A stretch of 64,000 nt of DNA from Allodiplogaster sudhausi. Lineage: Eukaryota; Nematoda; Chromadorea; Rhabditida; Diplogasteridae. The translations under genes and the position numbers were made by a program. This document shows positions 45,643-56,722 of the stretch, one piece after another. The stretch is from NCBI GenBank assembly GCA_945643635.1, contig CALZFC010000067.1:109501-173500 (forward strand), in the 5' to 3' direction. The stretch's first letter is position 1. Each line of letters opens with the position of its first letter. Under the pieces are notes generated by a model, which worked only from the letters and a program-made list of their open reading frames with translations, was not told the origin of the DNA and did not search any database.

Positions 45643-46000
45643 TGTCGGCAAGTGCCGAAATGAAATTCATTTCTCCCATCCCGAATGAATCATCCTCTTT
45701 TCTGGCCCTGCTCTCCTCCTCTATTTTGATAAGTTGGGAAGGAATTCCGTTTTCTCGATTAGTAATCTAATAGACAGTTTCTTTTCCTTTTCCCGATGAC
45801 ACGTTTTCCTTTCGTCGCTCATGCCTCTCGAATACACATTCTCTATCTAATGTCTAGAATATCGTTCGACAAGCATGGAGCTATTTAAGTAAATGTAATG
45901 ACTCAGTTGTTCATTTCCTTTCTATTCTCCTTTTCGGTTCTCGATTAAGATTAGGTTTAATTACCCAAGTTTGAGGGACAATAAAGGCTTGCTCGCAACA
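45643..46000 (+). repeat. 3' LTR of the BEL/Pao element
   Basis: 358 bp, identical to the 5' LTR except for G at 45936 where the 5' LTR has A (37398). The change turns the TTTTCAG site into TTTTCGG. SL1 is at 45954-45975. The 12 bp before the LTR are pyrimidine-rich (CCTCTCCCCC). Confidence 0.95.
45954..45975 (+). promoter_or_regulatory. SL1 spliced-leader sequence inside the 3' LTR
   Basis: A full-length SL1 copy identical to that in the 5' LTR, followed by GGACAATAAAGG. Confidence 0.9.
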
Positions 46001-46005
46001 CACTT

Positions 46006-46678
46006 CTTCGTTTTCCATCATTCGCACCTATTCTCTTATTCTACTCATTTATCGAACTTAAGTGATGCAAGAAAAAGAAATGGCAATTTGAAATCTCACA
46101 AAAAATTTTGGGTCAAAATAAATGGAAATAATAAAGTTGAAAGTGCTTAATATCTTTCAGCCACTTCATCTCTTGCTAAAACTCACACATAATGAATCGA
46201 TGTGACAAAGTAAATTCGTTCAAACGTCTCTACAGTATTGACTTTTTTATTTTATTTTATTGTTTTAACTTTTGTAATATTCTTTGTAATTGTCCGTAAC
46301 TAATGATTTTACAAGCCTTTTTCGTTCATTTCTTTTTCATTCAAATCATAAGATAAAGCTCAAGTAATGCCGTTAAAAGCGTCACCATTTTGATGGCGCT
46401 TATTGCAAGACCAAAACGTAATCGCCGAGCTATTATTGAATGCAGCTAAACCATTTATTCAATAAAAACTATCCCAATGTCAAAGAAATAACCCGTTTCG
46501 TACGGAACGATGAATGGCATGCGGAAAGACCGCGTCGAAAAGTAAAATTGTTTTTCATCAGAAAATGACTTTTTAATATGTCTGTTTGGCCCAGTAGAAC
46601 TTCCGGGCAACGCATATTAGAGAAATGGAAGAGAAAAATGTCATCCAAAAGTCGTACAACTTAATTTCATGTTCGATC

Positions 46679-46709
<31 letters not shown>

Positions 46710-46845
46710 ATAAAAGACAAAATCGTTTACCATGTTCTGAATGCTTTTCGTAGACAATAGAAATGAGTAAAGTTGATGTTCAACGAGAAAAATGTTATGG
46801 AAGATGGCAAGACAGATCTCTTTCTCTCTCTCGCCCTTTTTGGTT
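46006..46845. other. region with decayed small exons and pre-insertion paralogue of element 2 site
   Basis: 46370-46480 matches the two flanks of the 2.8-kb element (47550-47620 and 50406-50470) without the element, so it is an empty-site paralogue. The minus-strand stretch 46610-46565 reads CVARKFYWAKQTY and a stop; related stretches are at 50.7, 51.9 and 61.6 kb. 46795-46730 matches the MNLTQ-type exon at 61.75 kb but is shortened. No complete gene is seen. Confidence 0.5.
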
Positions 46846-47621
46846 CTCTCGCTCTCCCCTCCACCAACGTCTCGCTTCACTTATTCTCTACATATGTCTC
46901 TCTCTCTCTCTCTCTCTCTGTTCTCTTTCTCTCTTTTCCTGTGAGATCGTTCTCTCTCTCTTTTGCGCTTATTCTATGTTATGCAATCTCCTTCTCCTTT
47001 TTTGATTATGTTTAAAGGAAGTCGATAACTCCTAACACGAAATGCCTGCTTTGTCAATACCGTAGTTTTGAGTAACGGGTTCTGCTGCTTTCAAGCTTGA
47101 CTTAATATTCCTTGATCACCATAGGATATTATTCCTCATTGCTAGTAAAGTTAAAAGTGCTTAATATTATCAAACGTGAGTTGCTGGCTCCTTTAATGAG
47201 CACGAACCTCGCACGTGTTGTAGTCGAGCATGGCTCCCGTGATCACGAGCACAACGGCAATGGTCGTCGTTGGTCATCGCGATCACGATCGCCCACCTCA
47301 TTCATTTATATAGTTGATTAATTTTGATATTAATTAACTTAATTAATTCCAAAATATCGATATTTTGCAATCGCATGTTTTTATTTTTTATTTTCTTTTT
47401 TACAAACATATACAAATAAATCGATGCAACTATACATGAATATTTTTTTGTTCTAGTCTTTCGAATTGTTTGTAAATAATGATGTTACACGCCTTTCTTG
47501 TTACATTTTTTTTGTCTTTTAATAAGATGAAGCTCATTTTAAGTAATGCCATCATAAGCGTCACCAGTTTTAAATCGCTTATTGTTAGACAAAAAAGATA
47601 TCGCAGAGATGTTTTTCGATA

Positions 47622-48882
47622 CACACAAAGAAGAATGTTCGTCTGAGCAGGACATTCAAGCGGAACATTAATGCTATCAATCGCTTCCGGAACATTAATC
47701 ACTCGCTGAGCAGGACATTCAGATGTTTCGCTGAGCGGATCACCAATGTCCTGCGGCAATGTAATGCTGAGCAGGACATTCCCCGCTCGCTTCTCGCGAG
47801 CATAGGGGGGGGGGGGGGGGGAGCGCCTCCCCATCATTCTGTTTGCGTGCTCTCTGTCTCTTCTCTTTCTCTCTCTCTCTCTCTCGCTCTCTCTTTCTTT
47901 CTCTCTCTCTCACTCACACTCTCTCTTTCTCTCTCTGTGCTATCAGGAATCTCAAACACGACCCACAAACTAGCCAGTTAATCGTCTTTTGCAGCTATTA
48001 TTGTCGTTTTCGCTATAAAACAGTTTAAATTGTAGGTAAAACGTGAGAACAAAAGCTGCAAAAGTTGAAAAACTGGGTAACCTGGTTTGTGGAGTCGTGT
48101 TGAAGCCGTCGTCTGTGTATCTGGAACTCTCTCTCTCGACAGAAAGAGGAAAGAGACAGAGTAAAAGAGAAAGAGAGAGAGAGAGAGAGAAGAAAGGGAG
48201 AGAGGGAAAGAAAGAAAGAATGAAAGAAAGACAGAAAGAACTATGTTTCTCTTTATAAGTGAATAATGTTCGTGACGTCAGGAGCTGGCCGTGTGGCAAA
48301 AGTTGGATCCCTCGCTTTTGTGCGTGTAATCAAACCACTCAACGTTACTTATCCGCATCTCTCTGTACCTCATTAGAACCGCCTTTCTGTGTAGAATCTA
48401 ATGACATAGAGAAAGAGTAACCTTTCATCTCTTTATAGCGTTCACAGCAATAGAAACACAAAAACTCACAGATCTCACAGACAGTCTTTTCTGCGCTCAA
48501 TTATCAATCAATATTCTCTCTCTCTCTCTATTCTCTCTCTCTTTCTCTTTATAAGTGAATGTCAGGAGATGGCCGTGTTCCTCGCTCTTGGGCGCAAACT
48601 TGTAAGTGTAAGAACAACGCCCAACGTGACTTTTACACATCTCTCTGTAACTCATTAGAACCGCCTTTCTGGGCAGAATGTCATGACATAGAGAGAGAGG
48701 TAACTACCTTTCGGTCTCTTTATAGTGTTCACAACAAAAGATACACAAAACTCACAAATTTTGGCAGCGTGCCAAAAGATTAATTGAGTTGTACATGCTT
48801 TCTCCTGTTCTCTGCTTCTCTTTCTTTCTTTCATTCTTGTTTCTTTCCCTCTCGCCCTTTCTTCTCTCTCTCCTCTCTCTCT

Positions 48883-48927
<45 letters not shown>

Positions 48928-50405
48928 CACAGGTGCATGCCTGTCTATGTGACCTCCTCAAACCTCGGATGAGGAAATTTCTTTAAAAATACTGTTATAC
49001 AGCATTCAATAGCTTTAAAAAACCGCCTTTCTCTGTAGAAAAATGTAGGATAGAGAGAGACGCAACATAAGCAACATAAGTCACGTTGAGCAGTAAAACT
49101 CTCGAAAAAACCTTTTGGCTCTTAGCCAACTTGGCACAGATGGAGAGACCGAGTTCGTAGAGTTCCCCGGAATACCCTCACTACTCTCTCTCGCACCGTA
49201 TTTGTTATGCTATTGTTATCCGATTTTCGGCTCTCTTCAATCTAATAGCTGCGAATCGATACCAAGGATGGATTTGCTATTATTAATAAGAATGAAGAGA
49301 GTGTTAGAGATGAAACTGCAGTCGTCTTTGCTATCGATTAGCAGCTATTAGAATGAGAGAGAGTGAGAGAGACAGACAGAACAGACAGACACAGAGACAG
49401 AGAGATAGAGAGATAGAGAGAGAGAGAGAGACAGACATACACACACAGAGACAGAGAGAGAGAGAGACAGACAAAGAGGGAGAGATATATCTAATTTGTC
49501 TCTGGATGCACATGTAAACGAAAGACCATAAACGTGTACGGAGCGAGCACTGGCGGGGAAGCTGTACGCGTTGCGGTCGCGGGGAAGCAGCGCGAACAGC
49601 CGGCCTAACATTTTGTTGCATGCTTTTGTTGTCTCTAGAAGTGCACGTAGGCAACCAGGAGTCAGACATTCAGACAACAAATGTTAGACTTTCGTGCAGA
49701 CAGACATTTGTGGCATTGGGATAGTATAAGTGGTCTCGTTGTCTTTGTCTCTGTCCGTCTCTGTCTGTCTCTTTCTCTCTCTCTCTCTGTCTCTCTGTCT
49801 CTCTGTCTCTCTCTCTCATTCTAATAATAGTTTCATGTACCAGGACAGGTCTCTCACTTTTGATGTGAACACTACAAAGAGACCGAATATACATATACAA
49901 CACTCTTTTCCTCTCTCTCTCTAATTATCTCTATCTCTCCCGCACCACTCTGTCTCTATGCAAAAAATTGCATATTTATGTATTCACCAGTTGACTAAGT
50001 TGACTAATTTAACTAAGTTGTCTAAGTTGGGAATGTGACCCAATTGAACGGGGAACTGTCCGTTTTTATGTTTTTATGTAAAATAAAACGCGCAAAACAA
50101 ATTGGGGAAACATTGACCACATGTGGGTTTGAACCTCTAAGTGTCGCTGCTCGATGTTGCTTAACTTGCCAGATCGGACGTGATCGCTACTTCACTGTCA
50201 ACAGGACATTCCAACGGAGTGCGACAATGTGCTGCTCAGCAGGACATTCCAACCGAGGTCAGCAGGACATTCCGCGCCAGAAGCGCCAGGAGCGCTGCCA
50301 GGGGGGAATGTCCTGCCCGGGTCGGTTTGAATGTCCTTCTCAGCAGGACATCCAAAAAAACATTCAACCCGAGAATTGAATGTTACGAACATTCTTTTTT
50401 GTGTG
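47622..50405. mobile_element. 2.8-kb TA-flanked element with GGACATTC subterminal repeats (unit 1 copy)
   Basis: Left end CACACAAAGAAGAATGTTCG; reverse complement of right end CACACAAAAAAGAATGTTCG; both follow TA. Subterminal regions (47635-47790 and 50200-50390) carry many GCAGGACATTCC copies in both orientations. The empty site is preserved in the paralogue at 46420-46450. The interior is GA/CT-rich with two imperfect repeats of about 290 bp (48250-48480 and 48545-48770) and no transposase. Terminal CACACA plus TA resembles the 5-kb element at 1619. Confidence 0.72.
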
Positions 50406-50699
50406 TACAGCTAAACCATTTATCCAATAATATCTATCCGAATATCAAAGAAGAAGCCCATTTGGTACGGAACGATGATTGACATGTGGTACGGAATGAA
50501 AGTGTCGAAAAGGAAAATAAGGAGTCGATGTCTACGGTTTCTAATTGGTGCAAAGATGATGATGCAGTACGGTATATGTCCGCGTCGAAAAAGGCCTGTG
50601 GAATAGGAGGGAAGATTGAGTCAATTATCTACGCTACTTTATCAATTAATTAATTAATCTATTGATAATTAATCCTGATGACAAGGTTCATCAACGGTG

Positions 50700-50995
50700 A
50701 ATCGTTTTAGCTAGGCAATGGTGTATTAATATGGCATATCGGCACAATAGAACCACCGAGCAATGAATATTCATGAAAAGGAATAGCAATGTTAATAAAA
50801 ACGCTTAAAAATCAATTTCGGGAATTAATTAATTAATTAATTAATTAAGGCATGAACCTTTTCAATGTTCTATGTGTTCTTCGAAGACAACAGAAAGTGA
50901 ACGACAGAAATGCCGAACTGAGTCAGGTTGATGTTCAGCGAGACAAATGTTCTGGGAGGTGCCAAGGAAGCAATTAATTTAGAAAGCATATTCAC
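50700..50995 (-). pseudogene. decayed small secreted-peptide exons (ARWFYxA family)
   Basis: Reading the minus strand, 50990-50885 matches the MNLTQLYISVVYFLLPSKN exon at 61.75 kb. Here the ATG has become ATC and an early stop is present. 50760-50715 reads IARWFYCADMPY and a stop. The same pair occurs near 46.6-46.8 and 61.6-61.8 kb. The unit 2 duplicate is at 57017-57312. Confidence 0.35.
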
Positions 50996-51569
50996 GGTCA
51001 CACACACTCTCTCTTCCTCTCTCTCTCTTTCTCTCTCTCTCCCTCCCACTCTTCCTCTCTTTCTCTCTTTTTCGCTCTTCTTTCTCCACCCTTCGTCCTC
51101 TTTTGCGCATATTATGTTTTTCAATCTCATTCATCTTTTCTTTGTATTTTAAACATTTCTGTCTCTATCTCTCTCCAGCTCTCTCTCTCTCTCTCTGCGT
51201 CCCCTTCTTTCACTCTCTTTCTCTCGTCCTCTCTCTATTTATCTCTCTCTCCCTCTCTCCATCCCGCCCCTCACCCTCCTTCCTTCTCTCTAACTCTTCT
51301 CTCTCTCTCTGGCCACGCCCCCCTCAGCAGAATCCACATCCACCCGATCAGAAACGCCATGAAATTTATGGAATGCAACGATACCAAGAAGACATTGCTG
51401 GGATAATTAGTGAACACAAAAACATTGTACCGAAACAAAAGTAAAAATTGAATAGCAACTCAACAGAGCGTCCAAAGGACATACATACATGTTTACATTT
51501 GACCAGAAATTCGTCTATATATTTATCTTGAAAATGATCAAGCTGCAAATGAAGATATAAACGATAAAG

Positions 51570-51780
51570 GGCGGGAAGGAACTATGGATAAGTAGTGGTA
51601 GGAGGGTAGGGAAGAGCAGCCTTATGTGTTCGGGTGCTATTTTAATCAGCCTAATTGTAAGGTGGAATGGCTCTTTGCGAGGTTGCAAGAGAATGCGACC
51701 GGCCTGAGGAAAGACAGGTTTGGATAGCAAGGCAGAGATAAGAACTTCCTTATCGATGTGGATGAAAGTGTGTGTCGATG
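51570..51780. repeat. dispersed repeat shared with 26800-27035
   Basis: About 80% identical to 26800-27035; duplicated again at 57890-58095. No coding sense. Confidence 0.6.
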
Positions 51781-52279
51781 TATTTATTGTTAGATAATGT
51801 CTATGGTTTTTAATTTACCCGCGAAAAGATCAAATTTATCGTCCTATTCAGACAATGACTTTTTAATATGTCCGTTCGGCCCAATAGAACCACCGGGCAA
51901 CGCATATTAGTGAAATGGACGGACAAAATGTCAATCAAAAGTCGTAAAAATTAATTTCATATTCGATCAATAAGTCGGTGAAGGCGCCGATTTTCCGCTC
52001 ATTCGGTCGCGAGGCGCTTTTCCCTTATTGTACTTCCGAGCTTCCTTAACTCTTCTTATTCTTGACGCGCTTTTGTAGCAACCTTAATAAAAACATAACT
52101 GGCTTTCATTAATTGCTTTTTTTTATTAAAAAAAACTCGTGTTTTTTTTTCTTTTTGCAGCCATCTCTCTCAAACTTGGACATTATGTCATTTTGAAATT
52201 GGATAATGAAGATGGACAATATAACATGTATGTATGTAAGAATAGCCAACTTTCCGTGCTCTGATCCGTTGGGATCTTA

Positions 52280-52632
52280 TGTAATAGCGTAGCACGACGT
52301 TGCTATTGTAGTAACTTCCTCTGCGATACGATCTAGAAGACGAGGGAGGGAGAGGGTTTTAGCAGGTTTATCAGCACACAAACGGCTGAGGACGCAGCAA
52401 CAAAAGAGACGAACTCAAACTCAACCGCGCTCTAGGCGGGAGACCACTCACACTGACTAACAATGCTAAGCCAACAAGGCCACGTTGACAATTGACTACG
52501 TGCCATTACTAAATACAGAAACACACTAACAAATGAACACCACTAAATAACAAGGGGACACTCTACAATGGAATAACACTACACATGGGAATGAATGGGC
52601 AAAGGGGTTCTAGAATGGGCCTGCCCATTACA
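52280..52632. mobile_element. solo LTR (unit 1 copy)
   Basis: 353 bp bounded by TGTAATAGCG and CCCATTACA, with inverted TGTAAT/ATTACA ends and a 4-bp direct duplication CTTA on both sides (52276-52279 and 52633-52636). There is no internal retroelement sequence. The 4-bp duplication suggests a Ty3-type element. The second copy is at 58597-58949. Confidence 0.6.
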
Positions 52633-53942
52633 CTTATGCCATGCGCCTGATTTGGCTGCATTGCCAAGGCGAGGGAAGACGTCATCTTATAAAGGAAGCG
52701 TCTGTTTTACAAATGGCTTGAAATTTTGCCTTGATATATCATTATATATATATATATATATATATCTTTCTATTTAACATAAATCTCGAATGGTATTTTA
52801 TTTTGAGTTTTGCAGTCATCACTCCCATTCTGGATACGTAATGCCACCTTACCAACTTCTAGGGACCCATAACTGAAGTTTTCCTTGACATTTTTGGGAA
52901 CCTCAAGGGACCCTTAAGGGTCCCTTAGGGTACCTTTTGGGGACCCTTTAGGGGACTCTTAGGGGACCTTTTGAGGATCCTTTAGGGGACCCTTAGGGGT
53001 CCATTTGGGGACCCATTATACTAAGTTGGCAACATGCCAAATCTGGACTTGTGACCAATTAAGGTTGAAAAATTCTTCCATAGACTTTCCTGTGTAAGTC
53101 CCTCCAATATGCAAATTTATGCAAATTAGGCTGGTAATTGCGGTACTGACAACTTAGTATAGCGGGCTCTCGCTCTCCCCTCCACCAACGTCTCGCTTCA
53201 CTTATTCTCTACATATGTCTCTCTCTCTCTCTCTCTCTCTGTTCTCTTTCTCTCTTTTCCTGTGAGATCGTTCTCTCTCTCTTTTGCGCTTATTCTATGT
53301 TATGCAATCTCCTTCTCCTTTTTTGATTATGTTTAAAGGAAGTCGATAACTCCTAACACGAAATGCCTGCTTTGTCAATACCGTAGTTTTGAGTAACGGG
53401 TTCTGCTGCTTTCAAGCTTGACTTAATATTCCTTGATCACCATAGGATATTATTCCTCATTGCTAGTAAAGTTAAAAGTGCTTAATATTATCAAACGTGA
53501 GTTGCTGGCTCCTTTAATGAGCACGAACCTCGCACGTGTTGTAGTCGAGCATGGCTCCCGTGATCACGAGCACAACGGCAATGGTCGTCGTTGGTCATCG
53601 CGATCACGATCGCCCACCTCATTCATTTATATAGTTGATTAATTTTGATATTAATTAACTTAATTAATTCCAAAATATCGATATTTTGCAATCGCATGTT
53701 TTTATTTTTTATTTTCTTTTTTACAAACATATACAAATAAATCGATGCAACTATACATGAATATTTTTTTGTTCTAGTCTTTCGAATTGTTTGTAAATAA
53801 TGATGTTACACGCCTTTCTTGTTACATTTTTTTTGTCTTTTAATAAGATGAAGCTCATTTTAAGTAATGCCATCATAAGCGTCACCAGTTTTAAATCGCT
53901 TATTGTTAGACAAAAAAGATATCGCAGAGATGTTTTTCGATA

Positions 53943-55199
53943 CACACAAAGAAGAATGTTCGTCTGAGCAGGACATTCAAGCGGAACATTAATGCTATCA
54001 ATCGCTTCCGGAACATTAATCACTCGCTGAGCAGGACATTCAGATGTTTCGCTGAGCGGATCACCAATGTCCTGCGGCAATGTAATGCTGAGCAGGACAT
54101 TCCCCGCTCGCTTCTCGCGAGCATAGGGGGGGGGGGGGAGCGCCTCCCCATCATTCTGTTTGCGTGCTCTCTGTCTCTTCTCTTTCTCTCTCTCTCTCTC
54201 TCGCTCTCTCTTTCTTTCTCTCTCTCTCACTCACACTCTCTCTTTCTCTCTCTGTGCTATCAGGAATCTCAAACACGACCCACAAACTAGCCAGTTAATC
54301 GTCTTTTGCAGCTATTATTGTCGTTTTCGCTATAAAACAGTTTAAATTGTAGGTAAAACGTGAGAACAAAAGCTGCAAAAGTTGAAAAACTGGGTAACCT
54401 GGTTTGTGGAGTCGTGTTGAAGCCGTCGTCTGTGTATCTGGAACTCTCTCTCTCGACAGAAAGAGGAAAGAGACAGAGTAAAAGAGAAAGAGAGAGAGAG
54501 AGAGAGAAGAAAGGGAGAGAGGGAAAGAAAGAAAGAATGAAAGAAAGACAGAAAGAACTATGTTTCTCTTTATAAGTGAATAATGTTCGTGACGTCAGGA
54601 GCTGGCCGTGTGGCAAAAGTTGGATCCCTCGCTTTTGTGCGTGTAATCAAACCACTCAACGTTACTTATCCGCATCTCTCTGTACCTCATTAGAACCGCC
54701 TTTCTGTGTAGAATCTAATGACATAGAGAAAGAGTAACCTTTCATCTCTTTATAGCGTTCACAGCAATAGAAACACAAAAACTCACAGATCTCACAGACA
54801 GTCTTTTCTGCGCTCAATTATCAATCAATATTCTCTCTCTCTCTCTATTCTCTCTCTCTTTCTCTTTATAAGTGAATGTCAGGAGATGGCCGTGTTCCTC
54901 GCTCTTGGGCGCAAACTTGTAAGTGTAAGAACAACGCCCAACGTGACTTTTACACATCTCTCTGTAACTCATTAGAACCGCCTTTCTGGGCAGAATGTCA
55001 TGACATAGAGAGAGAGGTAACTACCTTTCGGTCTCTTTATAGTGTTCACAACAAAAGATACACAAAACTCACAAATTTTGGCAGCGTGCCAAAAGATTAA
55101 TTGAGTTGTACATGCTTTCTCCTGTTCTCTGCTTCTCTTTCTTTCTTTCATTCTTGTTTCTTTCCCTCTCGCCCTTTCTTCTCTCTCTCCTCTCTCTCT

Positions 55200-55244
<45 letters not shown>

Positions 55245-56722
55245 CACAGGTGCATGCCTGTCTATGTGACCTCCTCAAACCTCGGATGAGGAAATTTCTT
55301 TAAAAATACTGTTATACAGCATTCAATAGCTTTAAAAAACCGCCTTTCTCTGTAGAAAAATGTAGGATAGAGAGAGACGCAACATAAGCAACATAAGTCA
55401 CGTTGAGCAGTAAAACTCTCGAAAAAACCTTTTGGCTCTTAGCCAACTTGGCACAGATGGAGAGACCGAGTTCGTAGAGTTCCCCGGAATACCCTCACTA
55501 CTCTCTCTCGCACCGTATTTGTTATGCTATTGTTATCCGATTTTCGGCTCTCTTCAATCTAATAGCTGCGAATCGATACCAAGGATGGATTTGCTATTAT
55601 TAATAAGAATGAAGAGAGTGTTAGAGATGAAACTGCAGTCGTCTTTGCTATCGATTAGCAGCTATTAGAATGAGAGAGAGTGAGAGAGACAGACAGAACA
55701 GACAGACACAGAGACAGAGAGATAGAGAGATAGAGAGAGAGAGAGAGACAGACATACACACACAGAGACAGAGAGAGAGAGAGACAGACAAAGAGGGAGA
55801 GATATATCTAATTTGTCTCTGGATGCACATGTAAACGAAAGACCATAAACGTGTACGGAGCGAGCACTGGCGGGGAAGCTGTACGCGTTGCGGTCGCGGG
55901 GAAGCAGCGCGAACAGCCGGCCTAACATTTTGTTGCATGCTTTTGTTGTCTCTAGAAGTGCACGTAGGCAACCAGGAGTCAGACATTCAGACAACAAATG
56001 TTAGACTTTCGTGCAGACAGACATTTGTGGCATTGGGATAGTATAAGTGGTCTCGTTGTCTTTGTCTCTGTCCGTCTCTGTCTGTCTCTTTCTCTCTCTC
56101 TCTCTGTCTCTCTGTCTCTCTGTCTCTCTCTCTCATTCTAATAATAGTTTCATGTACCAGGACAGGTCTCTCACTTTTGATGTGAACACTACAAAGAGAC
56201 CGAATATACATATACAACACTCTTTTCCTCTCTCTCTCTAATTATCTCTATCTCTCCCGCACCACTCTGTCTCTATGCAAAAAATTGCATATTTATGTAT
56301 TCACCAGTTGACTAAGTTGACTAATTTAACTAAGTTGTCTAAGTTGGGAATGTGACCCAATTGAACGGGGAACTGTCCGTTTTTATGTTTTTATGTAAAA
56401 TAAAACGCGCAAAACAAATTGGGGAAACATTGACCACATGTGGGTTTGAACCTCTAAGTGTCGCTGCTCGATGTTGCTTAACTTGCCAGATCGGACGTGA
56501 TCGCTACTTCACTGTCAACAGGACATTCCAACGGAGTGCGACAATGTGCTGCTCAGCAGGACATTCCAACCGAGGTCAGCAGGACATTCCGCGCCAGAAG
56601 CGCCAGGAGCGCTGCCAGGGGGGAATGTCCTGCCCGGGTCGGTTTGAATGTCCTTCTCAGCAGGACATCCAAAAAAACATTCAACCCGAGAATTGAATGT
56701 TACGAACATTCTTTTTTGTGTG
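53943..56722. mobile_element. 2.8-kb TA-flanked element (unit 2 copy)
   Basis: The duplicate of the element at 47622-50405, carried along by the tandem duplication; 4 bp shorter in the poly-G tract. Confidence 0.72.

Larger units (their letters stand above)
37105..46000 (+). mobile_element. BEL/Pao LTR retroelement with envelope-like region, nearly intact
   Basis: An 8896-bp element with 358-bp LTRs (TGTCGG...GCAACA) that differ at one base, flanked by a perfect 5-bp duplication CACTT (37100-37104 and 46001-46005). The domain order is gag, aspartic protease, reverse transcriptase, RNase H, integrase, envelope-like glycoprotein, all on the plus strand. Protease before RT and the DUF1759-like gag core (LPLLQIPQFDGNMNDWRSF) place it in BEL/Pao (Belpaoviridae). 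Nematode members are known to carry phlebovirus-type envelope genes. The coding region is interrupted by one frameshift near 39925, a TAG at 40661 and a TAA at 41933. A candidate primer binding site starts at 37465 (TGGTGCGTCGGCAC). No purine-rich tract precedes the 3' LTR. Confidence 0.93.
46846..53166 (+). repeat. tandem duplication, unit 1 (6321 bp)
   Basis: The sequence CTCTCGCTCTCCCCTCC...TAGTATAGCGGG is followed immediately by a second copy. The offset is 6321 bp at the left and 6317 bp after the poly-G tract at 47808-47821. I noted one substitution (a T at 51272-51290 that is A in unit 2) and length changes in poly-G and (AT)n. Content: (CT)n, a decayed small signal-peptide exon at about 47280-47200 (minus), the 2.8-kb element, small repeated exons, a dispersed repeat, a relic of the CMAM-family last exon (52085-51975, minus), a solo LTR and one arm of a fold-back element. 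Confidence 0.97.

Noticed and set aside
47112..47321. Open frame repeated at 47112 and 53433 on the plus strand
   Set aside because: It is repeated only because of the tandem duplication. The minus strand shows a decayed signal-peptide-like exon instead, and no plus-strand splice context supports a gene.
52741..52777. (AT)n stretch as a regulatory or origin element
   Set aside because: A short dinucleotide run that differs in length between the two tandem units; nothing further supports function.
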